From positions 154,101-218,100 of the forward strand of contig JACKFB010000012.1 of the NCBI GenBank assembly GCA_020632695.1: a stretch of 64,000 nt of DNA, in the 5' to 3' direction. This DNA comes from Deltaproteobacteria bacterium. GTDB lineage: Bacteria; Myxococcota_A; UBA9042; PHBI01; JACKFB01. The translations under genes and the position numbers were made by a program. Position 1 is the first letter of the stretch; every line of letters starts with the position of its first letter. Below the pieces are notes generated by a model. That model was not told the origin of the DNA. It searched no databases and worked only from the letters and a program-made list of their open reading frames with translations. Below, piece by piece: positions 47,422-56,314 of the stretch.

Positions 47422-48393
47422 CTAGACGAAGAGCGCCATCGCCCCGTAGGTGGCGAAGCCGACGCCCAGCGGGATCGTGAAGTTGTCGTCGATGCCGCGG
47501 GTGAAGAGCTCGACCAGCGCGCCGCTGAGCGCGGCCACGCCTGCGACGCAGGCCGCGGCGCCGAAGCCCAGCATGTCGGGGCCGAAGTTGCCGATCACCG
47601 CCAGGGTGGCCAGGAACGCGGTGACGAAGAAGGTGAGGCTGCCCTCGAGCGAGCGGTTGGCGAAGAGCTTCACGCGCCCGTAGCGGCGGCCCACCGTGGC
47701 GGCGGCCGGGTCGGCCAGGGCCAGCACCAGCACGGCCACCGAGGCGCCCAGCAGATCGGGGATCGTCACGGCCAGGATGAAGAGCGAGGTGGCGTACCAG
47801 GTCGCCGAGTTGATGCGGGTCCACTCGTGGGGGTGGGCGATGGGGCCGAGCCCCCGCATCAGCGCGGCGTTGAGGCCGGGGCTCTTGCGGCGGAGGATCT
47901 CGAGGGTGGTGGCCACCAGCGCCAGCGAACCCGAGGTGATGATCAGGCCGGTGCGGTTCATCAGGAACTGGATCGACACCAGCGCCAGCACGCCCGAGCC
48001 CGCGTGGAAGAGGCTGCGCTTGATGTTGGTCGGCCGCAGCTTGGGGACATCGATCTGGATCGAGCGGAGCCGCCCGGCCAGCTCGCCGTAGGCCGGCTGC
48101 AGGCGGCGGAAGGCGGCGCGCCACTCGCGACGCGCGTGCTGGGCCCGGCGCGACATCTCGTCGGCGATCTCGGTCACCTTGCGGAGCGCCTCCTCGACGT
48201 CGGGCAGCTCCGCCTCGTCGCGGCGACGGGCCAGCTCGGCCAGCAGCACCGCAGCGCGGGCCTTGATGCTCTCGATGCGCTGGTGGGCGGCCTCCTCGAG
48301 CTCGGCGCGCCAGACCGCAGGATCCAGGGTCTGGATGAGCGCGTAGACCTCCTCTGCGAGGCGCTGGCTCTCGGTGCGTAGCGCGATATCCAC
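47422..48393 (-). CDS. DGK1/SEC59-type lipid kinase-like membrane protein
   Basis: GTG 48393 with GGAGGAG upstream gives 323 residues. A charged helical N-terminal part of about 125 residues precedes about six membrane helices with the CTP-dependent DGK1/dolichol-kinase layout: KRSLFHAGSGVLALVSIQFL, LGASVAVLVLALADPAAATV followed by GRRYGRVKLFANRSLEGSLT. In that family the GDxxAxxxGxxxG and KSxxG motifs bind CTP; here they read ADPAAATVGRRYG and NRSLEG, which are recognisable. It probably phosphorylates a lipid alcohol. It is last in the five-gene lipid/polyphosphate operon. Confidence 0.8.
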   Translation of the reverse strand: MDIALRTESQRLAEEVYALIQTLDPAVWRAELEEAAHQRIESIKARAAVLLAELARRRDEAELPDVEEALRKVTEIADEMSRRAQHARREWRAAFRRLQPAYGELAGRLRSIQIDVPKLRPTNIKRSLFHAGSGVLALVSIQFLMNRTGLIITSGSLALVATTLEILRRKSPGLNAALMRGLGPIAHPHEWTRINSATWYATSLFILAVTIPDLLGASVAVLVLALADPAAATVGRRYGRVKLFANRSLEGSLTFFVTAFLATLAVIGNFGPDMLGFGAAACVAGVAALSGALVELFTRGIDDNFTIPLGVGFATYGAMALFV

Positions 48394-48487
48394 GTCGACT
48401 CCTCCAGCGGATGAACCAGGGTCCTCGTAGCGCCCCCTCCCAGCTTTGACACGCCCCCGCGGGCGCCGCAAGGTTCGAGGGCGAAGG

Positions 48488-49984
48488 TCACTGGATTGTC
48501 AGGCGGATTCCGACGGCGGCCAGGTCTTCGGCCTCCGTCTCGATGTCGGCGCGGGTGAGCGGCCGGTCGGCCAGGCCCTCGCCGCCGAAGCGCGCGATCG
48601 GCGCGTCGGGCGTGCCGCCGAGCTCCACCTCGGGCGGCGGATCGGCCGCCCGCGCCCGGTTCAGCAGCACGGCCAGCCGGAAGATGACGCAGAGGCGCAA
48701 GGTCGCCGGGCCCTGGACGGGGCCCAGCGCCTCGAACTCCTCGGGCACGATGTGGCGCCGGTGGTTGCGCACCAGCGCGGCGAGCTGGGCCAGCCCCTGC
48801 CGGGAGAAGCCCGCCATGTCGGAGTTCTGGATCAGGTAGGCGCTGTGGCGCTGATAGCCCGAGTAGCTCAGCGCCAGCCCGATCTCGTGCAGCCGCGCCG
48901 CCCAGCGCAGCCACATGCGCGAGCTCTCCGGGTCCAGGTCCCACGCCTCGGCGACGTCGCCCAGCAGACGACGGGCGGTGCGCTCGACGGCCGCGGCGTG
49001 GCGGGTGTCGACCTGGTAGCGCTGGGTCATGGCGCGGATCGTGAGATCGCGGGTGTCCTCGTGGCGCAGCCGCCCGATGAGGTCGTAGAGCACGCCCTCC
49101 CGCAGCGCGCCGTGCGATCGCGACATGTGGGCGATGTTGAGGCTCTGGAACACGGCGCGGGCGATGGCGAGCCCGCCGGGCAGCACCGCGACCCGATCGG
49201 CGCTGAGCCCGGGGATGCTGACGCTGCTGAGGTCGCCGGCGTCGACGACCCGCTCGCGCAGGCGGTCCAGGCCGGCGAGGGTGATGCCCTCGCGCGACCA
49301 GTCGTTGGCGACCAGCACCTGCTCCAGCGCCCCCAGCGTGCCCGAGGAGCCCAGGGACTCGTCCCAGCCCAGGTCGCGGAAGGCGCGGGCGATGGTCTCG
49401 AGCTCCTGGTGGGCCGCCGTCTCGGCGCGCGTCATCGCGGCGGCGGTGACCCGGCCCTCGGGAAAGAAGCGCTGGCTCCACGACACGCAGCCCATGAAGA
49501 GGCTCTCGGCGCGCATCGGCTCGTAGCCCTCGCCGATGATGCACTCGGTGGAGCCGCCGCCGATGTCGACCACCAGCCGCCGCGCCGCGTCCGGTTGGAT
49601 CGAGTGGGCCACACCCAGATAGATCAGGCGCGCCTCCTCGCGCCCGGCGATGATCTCGATGGGGTGCCCCAGCGCCTCCTCGGCGCGACGCCTGAAGTCG
49701 CGCGCGTCCTGGGCGCGCCGGAAGGTGTTGGTGCCCACGGCCCGCACCTCGCTGGCGCTGAACTCGGCGAGGCGCTGCCCGAAGCGCGACAGGCACTCCA
49801 GCGCGCGGCGCTGGGCCTCCGGATCCAGGTGCCCCTCGTCGTCCAGCCCCGAGGCGAGGCGCACGGTCTCCTTGAGGCGATCGAGCACCTGCACGTCGTT
49901 CTCGTGCACCCGCGCGATGACGGCGTGGAAGCTGTTCGAGCCCAGGTCGACGGCGGCGACGGTCTCCGGCTGGCGCGTGTCCAC
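48488..49984 (-). CDS. Ppx/GppA-type exopolyphosphatase / pppGpp hydrolase
   Basis: GTG 49984 with GGGAGGT upstream gives 498 residues. The ASKHA motifs are present: VAAVDLGSNSFHAVIARVHE (phosphate 1), EIIAGREEARLIYLGV, RLVVDIGGGSTECIIGEGYE (phosphate 2) and LGSSGTLGALEQVL. A C-terminal HD-like helical region follows (RLHEIGLALSYSGYQRHSAY). Such enzymes hydrolyse polyphosphate and pppGpp, linking to the stringent response. Length matches full-length E. coli Ppx rather than short two-domain forms. It follows the kinase in the same operon. Confidence 0.9.
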   Translation of the reverse strand: MDTRQPETVAAVDLGSNSFHAVIARVHENDVQVLDRLKETVRLASGLDDEGHLDPEAQRRALECLSRFGQRLAEFSASEVRAVGTNTFRRAQDARDFRRRAEEALGHPIEIIAGREEARLIYLGVAHSIQPDAARRLVVDIGGGSTECIIGEGYEPMRAESLFMGCVSWSQRFFPEGRVTAAAMTRAETAAHQELETIARAFRDLGWDESLGSSGTLGALEQVLVANDWSREGITLAGLDRLRERVVDAGDLSSVSIPGLSADRVAVLPGGLAIARAVFQSLNIAHMSRSHGALREGVLYDLIGRLRHEDTRDLTIRAMTQRYQVDTRHAAAVERTARRLLGDVAEAWDLDPESSRMWLRWAARLHEIGLALSYSGYQRHSAYLIQNSDMAGFSRQGLAQLAALVRNHRRHIVPEEFEALGPVQGPATLRLCVIFRLAVLLNRARAADPPPEVELGGTPDAPIARFGGEGLADRPLTRADIETEAEDLAAVGIRLTIQ

Positions 49985-50078
49985 GAGCTACCTCCCGGGC
50001 CGGGAGCCTACACCCCATCGGGGGCCCCTGGCACGCGTCGGAGGTCCTGGCGGGCCCTCGCCGGGGCACGCCGCGGCC

Positions 50079-51689
50079 TCAGCTCGACTCCTCCTGGCGG
50101 GCGGCGAGGTCCACCGAGAGCGTCTCCCCCAGCGCGTCGGTGGCGACCTCGTGGCGCGCCTGCAAGGCGGGGCCGCGGGTCCGCCACCACTCACGCGCGG
50201 CCGCCGCGCTCCAGGGCGCCAGCGCCTGAACGGGCTGCAGCCGCTCGGCGAACTCGACCGCGGAGGCGGGGCGGCGGTCGGGATCCTTCTCCAGGCACTG
50301 CATCACCAGGCGCTCCAGCGCCTCGGGCACCGGCGTCGCCGTGTGGGCGGAGGGCCGCTCGGGCACGGCGTTGAGGTGCTGGGCGCACACCTCGATGACC
50401 GTTCGACCCTCGAAGACGTGGCGGCCGGTGAGCAGGAACCAGGTCACCGCCCCGAGCGCGTAGAGATCGCTGCGGGCGTCGACACGCTCGGGAGCCGTGA
50501 TGGCCTCGGGTGCCATGTAGAGCGGGGTGCCGGTCATGCTCCCCGCCTCGGTGAGGCCGGGGGCGCCGAGCTGCTTGACCAGCCCGAAATCCACCACCTT
50601 GGCCACGTCGGGCATCCCGCCCTGCTGGCACAGCATGATGTTCGCCGGCTTGATGTCCCGGTGGATGAGCCCGCTGGCGTGCGCCTCGGCCAAGGCGCCG
50701 GCGACCGCCGAGACGATGTGCACGACGCGACCCACCTCCTGGGCCCCGTGTAGCGTGACGATCTCGTCCAGGTTCGCCCCGTCCAGGAGCTCCATCGCGT
50801 AGTAGAACACGCCCTCGGGCGTGCGCCCGTAGTCGTAGATGGTGACCGTGTTGGGGTGGCTGAGGCCGGCGGTCTGACGCACCTCGTGCTCGAAGCGGGC
50901 CAGGTTCTCGGCGCCGGCGCGCGAAGGCCGCAGCAGCTTGACCGCGGTGGGCCGGCGCAGCATGGCGTGCCGCGCGCGGAACACGGTGCCCATGCTGCCC
51001 TCGCCCAGGCGGTACTCCAGCACGTACTGGCCGAGGCGCATGGCCTCCCGCACCTCGCGCTGCAGGCCGTAGATGACCCGCGACACCAGCGACGACGCGG
51101 CGGTGAAGGCGCCGGTCCAGGCGACGGCGAACGCCGTCAGCGGATCGCCCACGCCGCTACGCCGCGCGTAGGCCCAGCTCACCGTGGCCGTGGCGACGAC
51201 GCCCAGCACAAGGGTGCGCGAGCCGCTGCTGGGCACGATACCCGCGCGGCAGACCAGCGTGAGGGCCACGGCGAAGATGGGCCCGACGGCCATGTCGGTG
51301 CGCGGGATGGACTGGGCCACCGACGCGACGCCGGCGCAGATCGCCAGGGTCGCTGCGGCTTCCAGCCACTGGAGGGACGCCGACGAGCGGTCGCCGCTGC
51401 GGGCGAAGTACCAGCCGGCGCTGAAGCTCAGCACCAACGCGAGGTGGGTGACCAGCCCGTCGTTCCCCAGCGCGCCCAGCCCGCCGTTGCCCACGGCCGA
51501 GGAGGCGTCGATCAGGTAGAAGACCCCCATGAACACGGCCTGGAAGGCCAGGAACGTGGTCACGCGCTGCTGCAGGAACCCTCGCGCGTCCTCTGTCGAG
51601 CCGACCGGCTGCTTGGACCCGAAGGCGCGGGCGCGGAGGTCGCTGGCGTGCGAGCCCGCGGCGGCCAGCAGCGGCGCCCCGTCATCCAC
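50079..51689 (-). CDS. Ser/Thr protein kinase with an N-terminal multi-helix membrane domain
   Basis: A 536-residue protein from GTG 51689 (GGAGG upstream). Residues about 42-205 contain about six membrane helices (VTTFLAFQAVFMGVFYLIDA, VAWTGAFTAASSLVSRVIYG). Then comes a canonical Hanks kinase: YRLGEGSMGTVFRARH, TAVKLLRP, LIHRDIKPANIML, VVDFGLVKQ and MTGTPLYMAPE. All catalytic residues are kept, so it should be active. The usual order in bacteria is kinase first, helix after; an N-terminal polytopic sensor is less common. It overlaps the upstream hydrolase gene by 8 bp and is coupled to it. Confidence 0.9.
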   Translation of the reverse strand: MDDGAPLLAAAGSHASDLRARAFGSKQPVGSTEDARGFLQQRVTTFLAFQAVFMGVFYLIDASSAVGNGGLGALGNDGLVTHLALVLSFSAGWYFARSGDRSSASLQWLEAAATLAICAGVASVAQSIPRTDMAVGPIFAVALTLVCRAGIVPSSGSRTLVLGVVATATVSWAYARRSGVGDPLTAFAVAWTGAFTAASSLVSRVIYGLQREVREAMRLGQYVLEYRLGEGSMGTVFRARHAMLRRPTAVKLLRPSRAGAENLARFEHEVRQTAGLSHPNTVTIYDYGRTPEGVFYYAMELLDGANLDEIVTLHGAQEVGRVVHIVSAVAGALAEAHASGLIHRDIKPANIMLCQQGGMPDVAKVVDFGLVKQLGAPGLTEAGSMTGTPLYMAPEAITAPERVDARSDLYALGAVTWFLLTGRHVFEGRTVIEVCAQHLNAVPERPSAHTATPVPEALERLVMQCLEKDPDRRPASAVEFAERLQPVQALAPWSAAAAREWWRTRGPALQARHEVATDALGETLSVDLAARQEESS

Positions 51690-52323
51690 CGAAGGCCTCC
51701 AGGTATTGCAGGACGAGGCGGCGGGTCTCCGGGTGGTTCATGATCCAGGTGTGGCTGGCCGGCACGGTGGCGAAGGCGGACATGGCCTCGTGGCGGGTCT
51801 CGGCGACGGTGACCGTGCCGTCGTGCGGCTCGTCGCGGGGCATCAGGCCCAGCGAGACCGAGAGCCAGCTCGGCGGGTTGCCGACGCTGGGGCCGCGGGT
51901 GCCGGCGATGACGGCGCACGGCGTGGGCGGGGCCGGCCAGTTCTCGGCGCGGGCGACGTCGCGGGCGGCCGGGCCGAAATACCAGCGAAAGAGCGGGTTG
52001 GCTTCGAGGCTGGCGGCCAGGCGGCTGCCCGAGTTCGGCGGGGCCAGCATCACCACGCCCTCCCAGGGCAGTCGCGTGGCCATGTGGCGCACCAGGATGC
52101 CGCCGAGCGAGTGGGTGACCGCGACCAGGGGGCGGTCGGGCAGCTCGGTCTGGATGCGGGCGGCGAGGGTGTCGGCGAGCTCGGGCACCGAGAGGCGCCG
52201 GCTGGGGTAGGTCTGGCTCCAGGTGCCGTAGCCGTTGGCGCGGAGGAAGCGGCCCAGCCCCGCGAGGGAGCGGTGGGTGCGAGCGAGGCCGTGCAGGAGC
52301 ACGATGGTCGGGCGCTCGCTCAA
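51682..52323 (-). CDS. alpha/beta-hydrolase, lipase-like
   Basis: A 213-residue protein with TIVLLHGLARTHRSLAGLGR (oxyanion HG), VAVTHSLGGILVRHMATRLP (GxSxG as THSLGG) and the catalytic His region ASHTWIMNHPET. The compact size and HG-LARTHRSL start match lipase-like hydrolases related to triacylglycerol lipases. The best start is TTG 52323, which overlaps the acyltransferase stop (TTGA); the upstream frame is shadow of the acyltransferase gene. It is cytoplasmic by sequence (no signal peptide). Confidence 0.82.
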   Translation of the reverse strand: MSERPTIVLLHGLARTHRSLAGLGRFLRANGYGTWSQTYPSRRLSVPELADTLAARIQTELPDRPLVAVTHSLGGILVRHMATRLPWEGVVMLAPPNSGSRLAASLEANPLFRWYFGPAARDVARAENWPAPPTPCAVIAGTRGPSVGNPPSWLSVSLGLMPRDEPHDGTVTVAETRHEAMSAFATVPASHTWIMNHPETRRLVLQYLEAFGG

Positions 52324-53702
52324 CGCGTGCGTGCCGCGGGGCGCGCGGGGGTGGCGGGGCCCGAGGGGTAGAGCAGCTCCAGCTCGGCCGGCCGGAGGCG
52401 CTGCACCATCTCGACGACGGCGGCGCTCAGGCGGGCGCGCTCGGCGCGCAAGGCGTCGAGGTCGGGCCGCACCACGACCGAGCGGACGAGCAGACCGAGC
52501 TTGCGGTCGATGGCGTCGAAGCGGCGCACGACCATGAGCGTGGCGTAACCCGAGAGCGGCAGCAAGAGCAGCACCTGCAGGGCTGCGACCCAGCCCAGCG
52601 ACCAGAGCGCCCAGCCCACCAGCAGCCCGTAGACGGCGAGCACCAGGAGCAGCCCCACGAGGAACTTGGTGGTGGCGACCACGTCCTTGCGCGGGGCGAA
52701 GCGCCAGGCCAGCCAGCGCAGCAGCAGCCCGAGCGGGGCGTGGATCGGCGCGGCCAGAAGCGCCAGCGGGAGCCACATCAGCAGCAGCCCGCCGTGGACG
52801 GCGACCCGGGCCATCAGCGCGCGCTTGGAGGCGCCGCCGACGAGGTCGTGATCGGTGAGGCCCAGGGCGGTCAGGCGCGCCTCGTAGCGGCGGACCCGGT
52901 CCAGCAGCGCCGCGACGGCGGGGTCGCCGGCGACCTTGGGGTAGTGCTCGTTGAAGCGGCGCGCCAGCTCGATGCGCTCGGTCAGGTCGAGGTGATCGGG
53001 CTGGTAGAGGCGGCGCACCGCGTCCAGCGCGCGCAGGGTCTCCCAGTTCGGGGCGTTGACGGTCAGCGCGCGGATGCGGCGCTCGATGACCTCGGTCAGG
53101 GCGCGGGCCGCCTCGCGCTCGTCGGCGTCGGCGCGCGCGAGCCAGTCGGCGTCGATGGCGATCGGCTCGCCGTACTGGACCAGGACGCTGGTGCGGAAGC
53201 GCTGGCGGCGGACGTAGTGCAGGCCGGTGGGGACGATGCGGATGGTCACGCCCGGGTGGCGGCGCGCCGCGCCGAGAGCCACCCGCGCGGCGCCGGTCTT
53301 CAGGCGCTGCAGCTCGCTCTGATCGTGGCTGAGCCCCTCGGGGAAGATCCCCATGGCCCGCCCCTGTCCGAGCACGTCGTAGAGCGCCTCGAAGGCGTCG
53401 TCGTTGGAGACCGGGCCGCCGTGATCGTCACGCCGGCGAAGCGGCACCGCGCCCATGCGCGCCAGCAACGCCCGCATCACCGGCCCCCGGAAGAGCACGT
53501 CCTTGGCCGCGAAGTGCACCACGCGCCCGCAGGTGGCGGTGATGAGCGCCGGATCCAGCAACGAGTTGGGGTGGTTCCCCGCAAAGATGACCGGCCCGCC
53601 CCCCTCCGCCGGCACATCGGCCAACCCCACCACCACCACGCGGCGGTAGAACACCCGCAGCGCAAAGCGCAGCAAGGCGGCGATGAGACGGTAGCTGAGC
53701 AT
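52320..53702 (-). CDS. PlsC/GPAT-like lipid acyltransferase
   Basis: From ATG 53702 it gives 460 residues. The acyltransferase motifs are GNHPNSLLDPALI (H-x5-D variant seen in glycerol-phosphate acyltransferase-like proteins), the second block PLRRRDDHGG, the FPEG block GIFPEGLSHD and VPTGLHYV. About three hydrophobic helices follow (LLMWLPLALLAAPI, FLVGLLLVLAVYGLLVGWAL), so it is membrane-bound. An earlier GTG at 53729 is possible but adds non-family sequence. It acylates glycerol-phosphate-type acceptors in membrane lipid synthesis and heads the operon. Confidence 0.87.
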   Translation of the reverse strand: MLSYRLIAALLRFALRVFYRRVVVVGLADVPAEGGGPVIFAGNHPNSLLDPALITATCGRVVHFAAKDVLFRGPVMRALLARMGAVPLRRRDDHGGPVSNDDAFEALYDVLGQGRAMGIFPEGLSHDQSELQRLKTGAARVALGAARRHPGVTIRIVPTGLHYVRRQRFRTSVLVQYGEPIAIDADWLARADADEREAARALTEVIERRIRALTVNAPNWETLRALDAVRRLYQPDHLDLTERIELARRFNEHYPKVAGDPAVAALLDRVRRYEARLTALGLTDHDLVGGASKRALMARVAVHGGLLLMWLPLALLAAPIHAPLGLLLRWLAWRFAPRKDVVATTKFLVGLLLVLAVYGLLVGWALWSLGWVAALQVLLLLPLSGYATLMVVRRFDAIDRKLGLLVRSVVVRPDLDALRAERARLSAAVVEMVQRLRPAELELLYPSGPATPARPAARTR

Positions 53703-53774
53703 CCACCCAGTCTGCGCCCCCAAACCCACCGCCGTCGACGGCAGCAGCCACCGAAGGTGGAACCCCCCGGGGGG

Positions 53775-54407
<633 letters not shown>

Positions 54408-54459
54408 AGCCGGGGTGCGCCTTCGGCCCGCTTGAAAACAGGGGGGTGTGCCTGCGCCA

Positions 54460-54489
54460 TTGTGCTCGGCGCGCGGCGGCCGCTATCAT
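54460..54489 (+). promoter_or_regulatory. candidate promoter, leaderless start of the radical SAM gene
   Basis: TTGTGC (54460-54465), an 18-bp spacer and TATCAT (54484-54489) are followed after exactly 6 bases by the ATG at 54496, where a transcript would begin. No ribosome-binding site is visible, which fits a leaderless mRNA. Confidence 0.45.
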
Positions 54490-54495
54490 CCGCCC

Positions 54496-56298
54496 ATGAT
54501 GGAGCTTGCTCAGGGACAACCGGGCGGCGGGCTGCTGGAGATTCGCGAGGGGGCTCGCAGGATCCTCGAGTCGGCCGGTGCACTCCACGACGGCTGGTCC
54601 GTGCGTGGCATCCGGCGGCTGGACGCGCGGGCGGTGGTCCTCGACGTGGGGCCGCCGAGTGGGCAGGGGGTGGCGCTGGAGTGGTGCGAGCCCGCGGGCG
54701 AGCCGGTGCAGGCCTTCCTCGAGGGCGACGCTTACGCCGTCGGCTACCGTCGGGCGCCGGGCAACTGGGACCTCGACGACGCCGAGACCCCGTCGGAGAT
54801 CAAGCGCGCCGCGGCCGCCATGTGCCACGCGCTGGCCCACGCCTCACGCGCGCTGCGGCTGCGCACCGAGGAGGCACCGAGCGAGGCGGGTGAGGAGGTC
54901 GCGTTACAGGCCGAGCCCTTCGGCGTGTGGCTGGCGCGCCGGCTGGCGGTGGGAGACGCCGTCTGGGAGGGCTGGCGCCTCGCCGAGATCTACCCGCACG
55001 GCATCGCCGAGCTGGCCGTGGCCTTCGAGCATCCGGAGGACACCCTGGCCCCGCGGCTCAAGGTGCGCCTGCGCGACGACGAGCGCCCGGCCGCGTTCCG
55101 GACGCCGAGCCTCGACATCACCTACAACCTGGTCTTCGGGCAGACCACCGACGATCGCCGGGCCGCCGTCAACGAGCGCCTCGCCGCCGAGTTCGGGCTG
55201 GTCCTCGAGTCCCTGGACCGCGGCGTGCACTTCGTCGCGCCGGAGACCGGCCGGGAGTTCGCCGAGCTGGCCGACGCGCCGCCGCCGGCGATGAACCTGG
55301 CCATCCCGGCGCCCTGCGGCCAGACCTGCAACTTCTGTTCGGTGCGCGAGGAGATCTACCCGGTCCTCGATCGCGACTCGGCGCTGGTGCGCTCATTTCG
55401 CGAGGACATCGTCCGCGCCGCCCGTCGCGGTACGCGGGTGCTGCGCATCAACGGCATCGAGCCGCTCAACGCGCCCTACCTCTTCGAGCTGCTGGAGCTG
55501 GCGCGCGACGAGGGGATCGGCGAGTTCCACCTGCTCTCGACCTGCCGGCCCCTGGCCGACCGTGACTTCGCCGCGCGCTACGTGGCGGCGATGCCCGCGC
55601 GCTACCACATCTACGTCCCGCTCTACGGCTCCACCGCGGAGATCCACGACGCCGTCTCGGGGACCGAGGGCAGCTTCGACGACGTGATGCGGGCCATCGC
55701 CAACCTGCGCGAGCTGATGGGCGAGGGCGGTGTGCTCATCATCTCGACCATCCTGGTGCGCCAGAACCACCACGACGCGGTGGCGATGCGCGACCTGGTC
55801 AAGCCGCTCTGCGACTGGTGGGAGGTGCACCTGGCCTTCCCCAACACGTCGTCGAAGACCGATCGCTACCGGGACGTGTCCATCTCCATGAGCGAGGCCC
55901 TCGACGCGGCCTACCCGGACGGCTGGTGGCCGGTGGCCGACATCCCGCTCGGCGAGGTGCTGCCGTGCATCGCGCTGCGCCACCAGGAACGCACCGGGCA
56001 CGAGCTGCTGCGCCCCGACCGCATCGACCGGCGCGTGCGCGAGCAGGCGGGGACCTTCTATCGTTCCGCGGGCTTCGAGCACAGCCTGGGCAAGAAGTTC
56101 GCCGTCGCCTTCACGGCCGCCACCGTGCCCTGCCCGCACCGCGACGGCTGCGCCCTCGCCGGGATCTGCCCCGGCCAGGTCTACGCGCTCTACGCCGACC
56201 TCTACGGCATGGGCGAGCTGGAGCCGATCACCCGCGAGCGCATCGGCGCGCTGTACCAGGGCGATCACATCCTGCACGCGATCGACACGGCCCGCTGA
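54496..56298 (+). CDS. radical SAM protein with a long N-terminal region
   Basis: A 600-residue protein from ATG 54496. The cluster motif is CGQTCNFC (Cys 274, 278 and 281), preceded by about 270 residues of unassigned sequence. The barrel contains RVLRINGIEPLNAPYLFELL (the GGE-like turn reads NGIEP), FHLLSTCRPLADRDFAARYV and HIYVPLYGSTAEIHDAVSGT. The last segment holds CPHRDGCALAGICPG, three Cys that may bind a second Fe-S cluster as in SPASM-type ends. The substrate is unknown. The gene is followed after 16 bp by an FAD oxidoreductase, so the two probably act in one pathway. Confidence 0.88.
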   Translation: MMELAQGQPGGGLLEIREGARRILESAGALHDGWSVRGIRRLDARAVVLDVGPPSGQGVALEWCEPAGEPVQAFLEGDAYAVGYRRAPGNWDLDDAETPSEIKRAAAAMCHALAHASRALRLRTEEAPSEAGEEVALQAEPFGVWLARRLAVGDAVWEGWRLAEIYPHGIAELAVAFEHPEDTLAPRLKVRLRDDERPAAFRTPSLDITYNLVFGQTTDDRRAAVNERLAAEFGLVLESLDRGVHFVAPETGREFAELADAPPPAMNLAIPAPCGQTCNFCSVREEIYPVLDRDSALVRSFREDIVRAARRGTRVLRINGIEPLNAPYLFELLELARDEGIGEFHLLSTCRPLADRDFAARYVAAMPARYHIYVPLYGSTAEIHDAVSGTEGSFDDVMRAIANLRELMGEGGVLIISTILVRQNHHDAVAMRDLVKPLCDWWEVHLAFPNTSSKTDRYRDVSISMSEALDAAYPDGWWPVADIPLGEVLPCIALRHQERTGHELLRPDRIDRRVREQAGTFYRSAGFEHSLGKKFAVAFTAATVPCPHRDGCALAGICPGQVYALYADLYGMGELEPITRERIGALYQGDHILHAIDTAR

Positions 56299-56314
56299 AC
56301 CGGGGGATGGCCCG

